A program made the translations under genes and the position numbers. Positions 33,660 through 44,388 of a DNA stretch of 64,000 bases are shown here, piece by piece. Under the pieces are notes generated by a model that had not been told where the DNA came from, searched no databases, and saw only the letters and a list, made by a program, of their open reading frames with translations. The stretch lies in the NCBI GenBank assembly GCA_012656075.1, contig JAAKBF010000079.1, positions 1-64,000 of the forward strand. The letters run 5' to 3'. The first letter of the stretch is position 1. Every line of letters starts with the position of its first letter. This stretch comes from Phytophthora hibernalis (Eukaryota; Oomycota; Peronosporomycetes; Peronosporales; Peronosporaceae).

Positions 33660-34894
33660 TCACTCAAGCATTGTGATCTGTCCATGGTGCTCGGAGGCGG
33701 TTGACATCATTGAAGCCGCCAGATCCGTGAGCGTCGACCCAGCGCTGGATGTCCGGGCAGGCGGCAGTAATGTGACGGGCAGCTCGATTCGGACGTGGGG
33801 TACCAAAATCGAGTATTCACACACCAAGGCAATTGTGTACGTGCAGCTCAAGAAACTGCCCACTGTTGTTGGGAAGTGCACTTGGCCATCAAGTTGAGCT
33901 GCACAGGACACTCCAGCATATCTCCATGTTTCGGGCCTGGACACTTTGCTTCTGCCACCGGTCGGGCGCAGACGTCTTCTGCGCCATAGGGATGCCGCAC
34001 CGTTACTTTCTGAATGAGCTGGACTTTGACTTGATCCACGCCAACAGAAGCCGTGTGGTTATTCACAAAACACTCGACGATAGGACTTTCGCCAAGGGTA
34101 AACACATCGCGTGGCATGGACATCGCGAGGTGTAACGTCCCTCGGCTCAAACATCCGAGCCATCGAAGCCCTTTCGAGACCGTGCGCTCGACTGAGTGGA
34201 CTTCTACTGGGAGCTGCGAGTTGGAGTGCACGATAATATCTGTGCTAGCTTCGAGATCCGAGACGAAGCGACCTTGAACTTTGATCGTCGCTGTCACCAT
34301 GTACTTGATGGTGGCATGCAGAGCGGACACGACGCCGTCCATCTGAGCATTCAGTACGCCCGGCAGATCTGCAGGTAGCGTGTACGTGAGAGGATAAAGG
34401 TACTCGCCGACCTCGTACGGACTCGGCAAGGGCTTGTTCAAAACCTACACAAGCAAAATCATGGATAGGTGAAGCGATTAACACGGGAAATAACGCACCT
34501 CATTCTGCTATCTCCTTACCTCATGACGAAGAATTTGATGAAATCGTGAGTGGTGATCCTTTCCCTCTTTCCACTGAGCGATCTCCTCTCCGACAATGGT
34601 GCACACCAAAGCTGCCAATCAAGTAAGTCAGCACCTTCACACCAATACAAAATCACCAGCTCTGCGCAACACACCACCACACTTCAGGGGCTCACTCACA
34701 AGGACTGTGATGCGACCGGTGACCAAGTCTCCAGCTCGATACTCGTCTTTGTCAACGCTGAGGTAGAGCTCTCCTTTCACGCCGATCTCGTGTCCTTCCC
34801 GGTCGCCCAGCGTCACCACTGGCATTGGTGTCGTGGTTTCGGAGTAAGCGTCCTCCTCCATGTGCGGGATGGACTCCTCCTCGCTCGACGCCAT
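33660..34894 (-). CDS. Arrestin-fold (ARRDC-like) protein
   Basis: Start at 34894 (MASSEEESIPHMEEDAYSET). The first exon has the arrestin N-domain start IGVKGELYLSVDKDEYRAGD followed by LVTGRITVL. A middle exon (about 34510-34612) reads TIVGEEIAQWKEGKDHHSRF, and the main exon from 34446 gives YLYPLTYTLPADLPGVL. The C-domain has LHLAMSMPRDVFTLGE and VVECFV-type strands. Near 33880 the frame changes, and the end continues as SFLSCTYTIALVCEYSILVP, stopping at 33660. Alpha-arrestins act as adaptors for membrane-protein ubiquitination and traffic. No PPxY motif is visible in the part read. Confidence 0.68.
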
Positions 34895-35147
34895 GGCCAC
34901 CTCAGCAGTTAGCTGAGCTCTTCGCGTTCGGGTCCGCAATGTCAACGACGACGCCTATGCCAAAGTACATGCGTCTCGTTACCAACGCGTACGAAAGGTA
35001 GTCGTTCGTGCGTGATGGTGAAAGACAAGTGCCAAACCAAGAAGTGCGTGGCTGGTTGGCGCGTTGTCGTCGCGGCAGGCTGCTCAACGTGACGTCGTGC
35101 ATGGAACAGACTGCAGATCGTGGGACTCGTTGAACCGTTGACACGCC

Positions 35148-35165
35148 GGTTCACTATTTCTCAAC
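35148..35165 (+). promoter_or_regulatory. Oomycete-type initiator/FPR-like element
   Basis: GGTTCACTATTTCTCAACG resembles the oomycete core promoter: an Inr-like TCAYTYY followed by a flanking A/T-TTT element. It lies about 40 bp before the ATG at 35192, the expected distance. Confidence 0.5.
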
Positions 35166-35191
35166 GTGGGGCTGTCCGCTGCTCAGAGACC

Positions 35192-36220
35192 ATGGCCGAC
35201 TCGCAGGAGATCCCTGTCATCTCGCTGGATGACCCGAACCAAGGCGAAAAGCTGGCGGATGCCTTCGCGCGCTTCGGGTGCTGCTACTTGTGTGGCCACG
35301 GCATCTCCGACGTGCAGTCGAAGCAAATGATGCAAAGCGCCGAGTCGTTCTGTGCGCTGCCTGACGAGACCAAGGCTGCGATCCCAGTGGTGCAGAACGG
35401 CAAGGGGTTCACGCGCGGATACATTGGCGTGGGTAAGGAGAGCGGCAGTGCCGAGCGGGTGGAAGTGAAAGAGGCTTTTTCGTACGGTCACGAGTGGCCG
35501 GAGGACAAGACGGAGCTGTTTGCCAATGGCCTGCAAGGCCCCAATGTCTGGCCTAAGGCCGACGATTGGCCCAGGAGCAACCGCAAAGTGCTGAATGAGT
35601 TTTTCGATAAGATGACGGCGGCGTCACGAGCAGTGGCCCGGAATCTCTCGCGGAGTTTGTACGGCACGGCGGAGTTTCTCGATGACTACTGCCATGAGGG
35701 AGAAACGATCTCGCTCATGCGCATGTTCCACTACTTCCCGTACGAACGATACGCGGGCTTGATGGGCGGCAAGGGAAGTCTACCTGAGAACTTCCAGGAG
35801 TTCATTGGCTCCAGCCCGCACACGGACTGGGGCTTCCTCACGCTTATCATGCAAGACCCCGTGGGCGGCTTGCAGGTCTTCCACAACGAGAAGTGGGTGG
35901 ACGTGCCCTATGTGCCCGGCACGCTCGTAGCCAACGCCGGCGACTACCTGTCACTCGTGACGGCGGGCAAGTGTTTGTCGCCTGTGCATCGCGTGGTGGC
36001 TGACAAGCGTGAGCGCTACTCGCTCGTGTTTTTCTATTATCCCGACTTCGACGCCGTGATCCCATCGGTTGATGACATGAAGGAACTGCGCATTGGGGGT
36101 GATGCACGCGGCGCAACCGAAAGCAAGCCGTTCAACAACTTGTTGGATGGAACCGTGCGCAAAATTGACGGGTGCTTTGGCGAGTACATCATGGACAAGT
36201 GGGCTGGTGTGCAGCGCTAA
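35192..36220 (+). CDS. 2-oxoglutarate/Fe(II)-dependent oxygenase (isopenicillin-N-synthase-like)
   Basis: Single intact exon of 342 residues from MADSQEIPVISLDD. I chose this ATG because it opens the conserved N-terminal DIOX_N domain and follows an initiator-like element; an in-frame upstream ATG at 35120 would only add 24 unconserved residues. The N-domain shows ARFGCCYLCGHGI. The double-stranded beta helix has HTDWGFLTLI (His-x-Asp iron ligands), LSPVHRVV (third His ligand) and RERYSLVFF (Arg-x-Ser for 2-oxoglutarate). A long NVWP-containing loop and YIMDKW near the end match the family of small-molecule hydroxylases and desaturases. Substrate unknown. No frame problem. Confidence 0.92.
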   Translation: MADSQEIPVISLDDPNQGEKLADAFARFGCCYLCGHGISDVQSKQMMQSAESFCALPDETKAAIPVVQNGKGFTRGYIGVGKESGSAERVEVKEAFSYGHEWPEDKTELFANGLQGPNVWPKADDWPRSNRKVLNEFFDKMTAASRAVARNLSRSLYGTAEFLDDYCHEGETISLMRMFHYFPYERYAGLMGGKGSLPENFQEFIGSSPHTDWGFLTLIMQDPVGGLQVFHNEKWVDVPYVPGTLVANAGDYLSLVTAGKCLSPVHRVVADKRERYSLVFFYYPDFDAVIPSVDDMKELRIGGDARGATESKPFNNLLDGTVRKIDGCFGEYIMDKWAGVQR

Positions 36221-37282
36221 CGCTGAAAGCGCTTTCACGGGCGAGCAGCAGAAACAATAATTGTGGTGCCATTATGGTTGATGTTGGGCTCGGCGATATC
36301 TACCAATATGTGTGTTGAACCGATGCCATACAACTGCATAGATCTTTTCATTTTTTATTACACGATGCGCTGGCTCCAACCAGGGTTTCCTAAAATACTA
36401 TTGCAATAATATGTAGGGCCCCGTATGAAATAAATAATTGTGCGGCGCTCAAACGAAGAAGAAATACATTGGTATTGCATAACGTTACATCGGCATCCTG
36501 AAATACATAACGCATACAAGTATTATACTACTTCAAAGTATTAATAGAAGTACTATACTGAAGTAACTCGATCCAGATCTACTTGTCTGCCGTTTGCACC
36601 TGTGCCATCGCTAGACAGCTCCGTTAATTAATAAATGCAACTCGGAAGTACCTCATCAGTTCGTACGTGTACAAGAAGCAGCTACAACTTTGCAAAATCG
36701 CGTGTTTGATAGGCGAATAGACGGTGGCAATTGGTACAGGTTTTTGATAGAGAAATACATGTAGATTATTGCTCGGGGTGTCGGGACCAAAATAAGTTAT
36801 TGAGCGGATACAGCGGACAGCAAGAAATACATTATTGTATGGTAAAATAAATGCATTATTGATATTGCCATATATTTTTAGGAAACCAACGCGAGATGAA
36901 TGTAGGTCCCCAAGCGAACTACTTAGAAGTACATGCACATGTAACGTTATCGTTCGTTAGCTGTACTTCCTCACCCCAAGGTTGATGACCATTTTGTAGA
37001 CGCTTTCAACCTTTTTTAATCTTCGAGTGTTACCACCTGCGGGCTCTGACCAGCTAGAAAAGAATTGCAAGCGGGGAGTGATAGGAATACTATTTACGAA
37101 ACTCGTTCGCAGAAAAATAACACAACAAGGGGTATCCGTATCATAGTTTTGGGCGGCGAAGTCTTTCCTGTCACGCAAGGCATTACATCAAAGAATTTGC
37201 TAAAGTCTGACAAGGGACCGATTTGATTCACTCCAAGCAAAACATGAATACAGGATATGCAACAAAGTAATGTCAACATTTA
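36221..37282. other. AT-rich intergenic region containing a MITE-like repeat
   Basis: About 1.06 kb without a gene. It contains the inverted-repeat element at 36384-36887 and, inside it, the ATACATNNCGCATACAAGTATTATAC-type sequence family also seen near 50.15 kb. The right part precedes the 3' end of the first CAP gene. Confidence 0.5.
36384..36887. repeat. MITE-like element with about 25-bp imperfect terminal inverted repeats
   Basis: The left end GGTTTCCTAAAATACTATTG is inverted at the right end (GGTTTCCTAAAAATATATGG on the minus strand). It is about 500 bp, AT-rich, with no coding capacity. No clear target duplication was found. Confidence 0.5.
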
Positions 37283-37837
37283 CTACATCAGTTGGGCGTC
37301 ACAACCTTCTGTCTCGCTCGTAGCAAACTCTTGTGCCCAGTAATGCGAATAAATTCCGTCGGGGTTGAAGGTGTAGCCCGCGCCAAATTGCGTGAACTTG
37401 CCCATGATATTCATCCGGTGGCCCGTTGAGTTCATCCACGTGTCGACGACAGCATCTACGTCTGCTTGACCTCCGCCAACGTTCTCGGCGATGGATTTCC
37501 ACTTATAACCCGAATCCGTGATTCGGCTTGGCACCGTGGAGCCGTCGGAGCCGACGTGATGAAGAAAATCGTGTGCGGCCATGTCTTCTGCCTGCCGTTG
37601 GGCTGCCTTCTGCAGCTTGCTACTTGCACAAAGTGCTGGAAGTCCGTGTGCAGCACGCTCTTGGTTGACACGGAGGAGCAGGGCAGTGTAGACATCGTTC
37701 GTTTTCGAGGGTTTCTCGAGGGTGAGAGGAACATGTCGGAGACGGAGACTTCCATTCACATCCGGCTTGAGCGAAGAAGTGGCGATTGCCACCACAACGA
37801 CGACGGCTGCGAGTGAAGACTGTGCGGCACTTGGCAT
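37283..37837 (-). CDS. Secreted CAP/SCP (YkwD-type) protein, copy 1
   Basis: Intact 184-residue ORF. The N-terminal hydrophobic stretch (SSLAAVVVVVAIATSS) is a likely signal peptide. The CAP domain spans about residues 50-178: LLRVNQERAAHGLPALCASS, AEDMAAHDFLHHVGSDGST, ITDSGYKWKSIAENVGGG, WMNSTGHRMNIMG and HYWAQEF. Conserved His and Glu positions of the CAP cavity are present. The motif pattern is the bacterial-type YkwD/SCP form rather than classic plant PR-1. It has no extended tail, unlike copies 2-5, and ends shortly after GCDAQLM. CAP proteins are secreted and often bind sterols or other lipids; the role here is unknown. Confidence 0.88.
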   Translation of the reverse strand: MPSAAQSSLAAVVVVVAIATSSLKPDVNGSLRLRHVPLTLEKPSKTNDVYTALLLRVNQERAAHGLPALCASSKLQKAAQRQAEDMAAHDFLHHVGSDGSTVPSRITDSGYKWKSIAENVGGGQADVDAVVDTWMNSTGHRMNIMGKFTQFGAGYTFNPDGIYSHYWAQEFATSETEGCDAQLM

Positions 37838-38152
37838 ACCTGCTACAAGAAAGGTTCTGCTTCAAAGCCGGCGAAATGGAGAATGGCGACTGCTCCAGCG
37901 AAGGACGGTCGTCCCAGGAAGCCGGGTTCATCAAATGCAGTAACGACCGAGTTGAAGAGTTATCCGTTGCGCCTGTCGAATAACTGCACGCCTGTAAGGT
38001 CACTAACAGCAACAAATCCAGACGGGTACATCAAACTATATTGTACTCAAGTGTGCCAACTCATGTTGAGTGAGTCTCAACCGGTCTAACATTTCCTGGA
38101 GTCTCCGGATCATCGAAAGATCGCTGGGCCCTCTGAACTACAGACGCAGGGA

Positions 38153-38916
38153 TTACACCTGGGCTGGCTGGTCCATTTGTTGCTTCCTGGACTGCGCCTC
38201 CTCTTCCGGGCATGGAATCGCGGCCTTGGGCGCTTCAGTTACTTCCTTGTTTGGGCATGGCGTTTCTGCCTTTGGGGTCTCCGTCACATGAACAGAAGTC
38301 TTTGGGACCGGGGTTTCATATGCGTTTTGGTCCACTTGGTCCTGATTGTTCGAGTCTGTGCTGGGGTTGAGTCGCACGATTCGCTGTCGCCGGTGCCAAA
38401 GTCCTGCGTCCAATAGTGTTCGAAGGTGGTGCCCTCGCTGTACGCATACGCAGTCCCGAGCATTGCGTACGGACCCAGTATGTTTTCCTTGTGCTCGGGC
38501 GAGTTCATCCATGCATCCATGACAGCGTCGACATCCGCCTGGCCGGCAGCAACGTTTTCTCCGACAGCACTCCAGTCATAGCCCGCCTGAGTAATGCGTT
38601 GCGACATCGTCGAGCCGTCCGAGCCATCGTGCTCCATGTAGTCCTTGGCCGCCATGTCGTCTGTGTGGATTTGAGCCGACGACTGTAACTTCTTGTTCGC
38701 ACACAGAGGTGAGAGCCCCACTGCGGCGCGCTCCTGGTTGACGCGAGCCAACATGGCTGACAAGAAGTCGGACGGCTGCTGGTACGTCTGTAGGCTGCGC
38801 GGCGCTTGGCGTAGGTTGGCAGCTTCCGACATGCTGCCTGACATGGCTGCAATGGCAAGGAAATTGCGAGCGAGGGTTGTGCGAGGATCATTGTTTCTGA
38901 TTCTAAGTTTGTGGTT
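38153..38916 (-). CDS. Secreted CAP/SCP protein, copy 2, with acidic tail (frame breaks)
   Basis: CAP domain motifs: AMLARVNQERAAVGLSPLCA, DMAAKDYMEHDGSDGSTMSQ, ITQAGYDWSAVGENVAAGQ, WMNSPEHKENILG and HYWTQDFGTG. An ATG at about 38916 opens a signal-peptide-like start (MILAQPSLAISL), but it is in another frame from the CAP domain, so one break lies near 38890. After the domain the frame is again disturbed at the G run 38364-38367 (plus strand), beyond which a Pro/Glu/Lys-rich tail (HVTETPKAETPCPNKEVTEA) stops at 38153. The tail type fits its neighbours. Confidence 0.78.
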
Positions 38917-39780
38917 GTTGGAGATGGTAAATTGAATAATGATCTTCGTGTGAGGTCGTACGTCGAGAATGGTGGGGGCATGATATGAGAGCATGCCACA
39001 TGGAGATCGCCTTTCGCATTCGCTTGTCTGGTCTACATGTGCTTTGAAGGCAACTGAGTGATCGAGTCCACTAAAGATTGCCAGATGATGTGGGTAAACA
39101 CTAACCTGGCGCGACAACAATATCTCCCACATATTTGCTCGTGTTTCGTATGCCGACGAGCTCCAACCCCAATAGGAATACAACTTTGTACGTCACAGCA
39201 AGCGCCGCAAGATATGAGGTTCGTATGAGTTGTCGACACGTTACCGGTAACTTAGCCAACAAATAATAGAATCGTTGTTTGGGTCTCAAACTTTCAGCAC
39301 AACCACGAGTCGTGGCCACTTGTCGTCGACGTTAGTTAGCTGGACACCTGCTAACATCCCGACAGTTCTATTCTGTTATTGGACAAAACAAATGAATCTG
39401 GGCCAATCAAAGAGATGCAAATATATTCGATCAATGAGCGAATTGAATGTGGTGTCTACCAAATCCAAGCAGTGGGTTGTGCCATGAGCAAGCTTTCCTT
39501 TCAGTCCCCCTGTGGGGCTAGCAGACACGGGTAACAAACATTAGATGATACGTAGAAGCCTATCCTATCAGTCACTGATATTGAGCCAACTGCCCTTGTC
39601 GACACAGCGTTTATTTTTGAAGTAGGCCTTCATTCGAGCGTATTCGTGCATCGTATTGTTGCCACAAATGGTAAGCGCACTTTGCCAGATTTAACAACGC
39701 CCTCTCACAAACGGTTGTATCCTTAATTCGAAATAGTGACGGTGTTAAGGGGTGACAAGCCGACGTCCCTTTACGACCTT
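38917..39780. other. Intergenic upstream of CAP copy 2, up to the Merlin element
   Basis: No gene seen. One TACCGGTA palindrome (in GTTACCGGTAAC) at 39242-39249. The region should include the promoter of CAP copy 2. Confidence 0.4.
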
Positions 39781-41202
39781 CGACGTCTAGACGTTGAGGG
39801 TCGGCACTGCCGGGGAGAGCCCCACATAGAAAATGAAATAGAAATTTTTGCGACCATCTGACAATTTTCCAAATCCATTCGCGCCAAAAGATGAGAGGGC
39901 CCCACTTTGGCGCGTCATGCGGGTTCACAGCCGGTCGGGGTTCTTACTTTTCAAAGTCACTTTCAAAAAGAGCCCCACAAGCGCACCACCTCCCCCACCA
40001 CCCTCCCACTACCATGGCCCCTGCTGCCCCCACCGCCCCCACCACTGCCGTCCCCAGCACCGACACGGCGCACCCGTCGCCGTCGCCGTACGCGTACCAC
40101 CTGAGTCGCGTGGCCTTCGCGTTCGACGACGTGATGAGGGCCACGGCCGATGAGAAGACCTGTGTAGCCTTTTGCCAGGCGAGAGGGCTGCTGGCACGGC
40201 GCATGTTGTGCCCCAAGTGCGATGGCGACATGCGCCTGTGCCCGTCCAGTCAGCAGCCGCGGATGAACGCGCCAAGCGGTGGCGGTGCTCGCGGAAAGGA
40301 TGTCGCAAGGAGCGCAGCTTGCGGGCTGGATCCTTCTTTGCGAAGGCGAAGCTGACGCTGTACCAGTGCGTGCGGCTGATGTACTTCTGGGCTTCCAGAC
40401 TACCTGCAAGCGTTGCGATGGCATGGGTCGGCGTCAGTCACGGACTGGTACTCCTTCTGCCGAGATGTGTGCAGCAAGGAGATGCTTGCGTGTCCGATGC
40501 AGGTGAGATTCTACGAATTGTCTAGATAAGTTGTTTTTCTAATACGCTTTTTGTCAATTTGTACAGGTAGGCGGGCATGGTCACATCGTCGAGATTTACG
40601 AAACCAGTGTAAAGAAGAAAGCAAGTACAACCGGGGCGTGCACCACCCATACTGTTGGCTGTTCGGCGGTGTCGACCGTACGTCCAATCGCTGGTTCGGC
40701 GTCCTGATGTACGAGGATCGTACGAAGAAGACACTGAGTCCGCTCATCAAAAAGCACATTAAGGCTCACACAACGATCATGTCGGACCAATTCGCTAGCT
40801 ACGTGTCCACCAACCTCAAGCACACACTCGAGAACATCAGATGGTTGAAGAACATGCACTACACGCATAAGTGGGTGAACCACTCCAAGAACTTTGTCGA
40901 CCCTACGACTGGCGCATGCACTAATCGCATAGAGGGCACATGGGAGGTGCGCATCAAGCACAAGCTGAAGAAGATGAGAGGCATCGACAAGCATCTTCTT
41001 CCCTCCTACTTGGACGAGTATCTTTGGCGGTCGTGGTATTTCGACGGCACGGTCGGACCGTCCGAGTACTTCGAGGGACTAGTTGTCGGAGTCAAGAAGT
41101 ACTACTGTCATTAAACAGGAAGTAAACTTTTAGAAATTTCTATTTCTATTTCTATGTGGGGCTCTCCCCGGCAGTGCCGAGGGTCGCTAACACCAGATGT
41201 CG
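39781..41202 (+). mobile_element. Merlin (IS1595/ISXO2-like) DNA transposon
   Basis: The ends are inverted repeats of about 80 bp: the left end with CGGCACTGCCGGGGAGAGCC and CCCACATAGAAA is found inverted at 41130-41202. A transposase of ISXO2/Merlin type lies between them. No clear 8-9-bp target duplication could be seen, so the outermost bases are approximate. It sits between CAP copies 2 and 3. Confidence 0.82.
40014..41114 (+). pseudogene. Merlin-type transposase (inactive)
   Basis: Start MAPAAPTAPTTAVPSTDT at 40014. A zinc-ribbon-like N-terminus has ARRMLCPKCDGDMRLC and, after a frame change near 40260, RWRCSRKGCRKERSLRAGSF. One intron of about 65 bp (40502-40566) separates it from the catalytic part: VGGHGHIVEIYETSVKKK, then YNRGVHHPYCWLFGGVDRTS, TIMSDQFASYVS and GACTNRIEGTWEVRIKHK. 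IS1595-type enzymes use D-D-E/N: the first Asp, normally in VEIDE, is Tyr here, while SDQF and the final IEGTW are kept. The lost Asp and frame break make this copy inactive. Confidence 0.8.
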
Positions 41203-41251
41203 ACAGCTCTAGTTACTGCCATCTAGTTTGCTTGTCCTACCAGAGCTAGTA

Positions 41252-41302
41252 GTTCAACTTGGTGACCCGGTAGCTCAGCTACCGGGTCACCAAGTCGAAC
41301 TG
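41252..41302. repeat. Near-perfect 25-bp palindrome with 1-nt loop
   Basis: Arms 41252-41276 and 41278-41302 are complementary over 25 bp with one mismatch; the inner 19 bp are perfect. It lies between the Merlin right end (41202) and the hAT left end (41403) and belongs visibly to neither. Confidence 0.85.
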
Positions 41303-41829
41303 TGGCCCTTGAAACGAGTTGGTAATGTCGCGGTTTGCGTGAAACTTGCGTACCGTGGTATGAGGCTGTCTTGGTTGTACCGGTACACGTATTGGTCTGG
41401 TGCAGGGTTTGCCTATCGGTTTCAACACAGTTATGTTCAAACTAATTTGAACATGTTTGAACATGGTCGTTCAAACATTAACCCAGTCATATGTATTTAA
41501 GAGGCCTCCTGGGAACTTACCGTCTCTTCATTGTGGCAACACTACCAATTTGGAAGGTGTCTAAACGCCATAAATACTGCTCTGATGCGAGTAAGGCACC
41601 ACTACAGGTAGGCTGCCTGAGGCATCCCCAGCAAAAGATCGCGCAAGTTCTGAGGTCCTCCTAACCACTCATGATGGACCCTTTCTTCACGGCGAAAGAT
41701 CTCGCGGCTGATACTGTGGCTGTCCGCTTTACAGGCACCCAGCGGCCCAACAAACCCTGGCATAGCCAGATTTCACAACGCAATTGACTGCCTTAAGCAG
41801 AGGTCCAGAGCACTTCACCTCTCACCGCA

Positions 41830-44193
41830 GTGCTGATGGCACCTTCAGGTGGCCGCGCCACAGGTCGCCCACCAGGCAAGGAACGCAGCCATTTCATCCC
41901 GACTGGAATCCCGTTCAAGAACGAAGCAAAAAGGGTGTTGTGGAAGTGCATTCGGTGTGATCAAGCGTATCGTGCCTACTTGGGTCGTGTGAAAGAGCGC
42001 CAGCATAATAACGAAGCCCCAGATCCTCCACCAGAGAAGATAACCGAAGCCACCTTCGACGATGCATCTTCCACCGTGACGGAGCCGCTACAATTGAATA
42101 CGCTGGTCCAATCAACGCGCAAAGTGCCTCGAACAACGCAATTGGGCCAGCGAGAAAAAACAACGCCGCCTTGACGAGTTTTACTCTAAGGCAGGAAAGC
42201 AGCAGGAGTTCGAGCGACACCTGCTGCTAACCCAGGCTTCGCTTGCTTTACCTGACTCATTTGTTGATAATAGTGAGTTTCACAAGTTGTGCAAGTTCCT
42301 CAAGTGTCCGTACAAGCTTCCGTCAGGGAAAGTACTCGGAGGGCGCGTCTTAAAGAAAAATGCTGCAGTATTTGAGCAAGCCGGAAGCATGAAATTACGC
42401 GAAAAGATGATATCAACGGGAGGCAGGATCAACATTTTGTCGGACACATGGCAAAACGCGGCACGTATCCATCTTCTGGGGTGGCATTACAGTGTCTTTG
42501 GCTGTTGTGGTGAATACGATTTATTTCAAGTTGGTGATCGCCACGATAGAATGGAGATAGCTCGGCAACTTGAAAACTAATTGAAAATGCCGAGGCCGCA
42601 GGGTGGACTACTGGTGCTATAGTGACGGACGATGCTGGGCAATGCGCACGTGCACGGCGAATTTTGGCACTGAGATGGCCAAACCTTGTTTTTCTTCGAT
42701 GCTTTGCGCATGATGGGAACAACCTCGTCAGGGCGGTGCTGAAGACAACTTTCGAAACAGTTACGAGGAAAGCTGGTGATGCGGTAAATAAACTCAACTC
42801 ATCAACTGCGAAATGGTTGCCTCGAGCGAAGATAGCAATGACTGCAGTTTACGAAGATCCCCCTCTCAGCTTTTTAACACTGTGCGAAACCAGGTGGAAT
42901 AGCATGCATGGTTGCTCCGCGTGAAGACAGCTTTGGAGAACCTAGCCCATCAATATCGCTATGATAAGACTTTCCCAGAAGCATTAAAAGTTTTCAGTGA
43001 CCATTTATTCTGAAGAGATCTCGCTGCTGCGGAACGAGTCATGCTTCCGCTGGTACAAATATCGTTGCGGCAACAAAGGGATGACAATACGCTGGCCGAT
43101 GTTACACGCTCTTTCTATAAGATTTATAAAGGGTTTGCATCGAGTCAGTACAAGTTCGAGCTGCCTCGAAAGGCGCTGGAATCAATGCGAGCAACCCATT
43201 CTTCTCTTGGGACTAGGTCTTCACCCCAAGTACGTTGCCATGTATCGGCGCCTGATGAAAACGGGTACAGATAACTGCACTAGCAAAGACGCCCCACTGA
43301 TCTCGTGGCGTTTCTTCGTTGAAAGCGGCTTCTACCGACGCTTGACTGGAAATAATACGGACGATGGCTTGTACGGGGACCTCAGTGATTGGATCATGGG
43401 CAAGTCTAAATACTTGGCCACCACGAGTGCATTTGATTCGGATTTGGTACCTCGGTTCTGGGAAGGTATTCAACTTGAGAAACCAAGGAGCAAACTCCCT
43501 GAACTTGCCATTATGATCCTCTCGGTTGCAGTTAATACTGCCACGTGCGAGCGCTATTTCAGTGACCTTGGAATTATCCAAACTCCAAAGCGGAGTCATC
43601 TTAAGGTTAGCAAGTTGAAACACATGGCTGCCACAAGGAGATATGTACGCGAGCAGAATGGAATTGAGACCAAGATGAAAAAACCTGTAAATGCATCTGA
43701 ACTGAGAAAGCGCACACAACCTGATTCCCTCGATAATCTCACTGAAAGTTCTGCGTCCGAGAATGGATCCGGTGGTACTCCTTTAGAGAACGATATCAAC
43801 ACCGGTGATGACAACATTGATGAGGGGGAAGAGGACGCTGTCAACATAATCGAGTACTGGACATCCGTGCTCGACCAGATAGATGATGAAGTTGGTGTGG
43901 ATAGCACTGTTGATTGCAGGGCTGAGCTTGGTAGCCTGGACGAGATAAGAGAGGAGTCGCTTGAAGCGCTTGCCCGTGGTGAAGCATATATTCGCGGGCG
44001 TTGTGTTCCGGACGATGTAAACTACGGCCCCAACGACGACATTATCCCATCACCTGATCGCTGTCCTCTTCCATTGGAGAATGATCCAAATTACCCGCAA
44101 GAGTCTAAGCTCTACGGCTTACGTGGGCGCAAACCTAATCTTACCAACTTGTTCGGTGCGCTTGAGCTCAACGAAGAGTTTCTTTCACAGTGA
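41830..44193 (+). pseudogene. hAT transposase (frame-broken)
   Basis: The N-terminus (41830-42174) looks like a BED-type finger (FKNEAKRVLWKCIRCDQAYR). The core follows in several frames: INILSDTWQNAARIHLLGWH with the first catalytic Asp region, TGAIVTDDAGQCARARRI, LRCFAHDGNNLVRAV, FLTLCETRWNSMHG and, in the last long frame (42997-44193), LPELAIMILSVAVNTATCER followed by YFSDLGIIQTPKRSHLKVSK, the hAT dimerisation domain. A 180-residue acidic tail follows, ending LELNEEFLSQ. Frame changes near 42180, 42580 and 42920 break the ORF. Confidence 0.82.
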
Positions 44194-44388
44194 ATTCCTG
44201 CAATCCATCCCTCGTAAGTGTACGTTTTTCATTGTCTCTATTAGCAAGACGTATGATTAATTCAAATAATACAGCGTAAACTCATGAATATGCATTTGTT
44301 GTGCACCTGCTTCGGGGCGTGAAGTTTCAAAACTGTCAAGTGCACGAGCCAATGTTTGGCTCTGACCAACGTAGCTCGCTAGACTGTA

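Noticed and set aside
35120..35191. Upstream in-frame start for the 2OG oxygenase
   Set aside because: Adds unconserved residues and overlaps the putative initiator; ATG 35192 fits the family start.
39891..40424. Several overlapping ORFs around 40 kb on both strands
   Set aside because: Only the frames carrying CPKCDGDM and RCSRKGCRKE fit the Merlin N-terminus; the rest are shadows.
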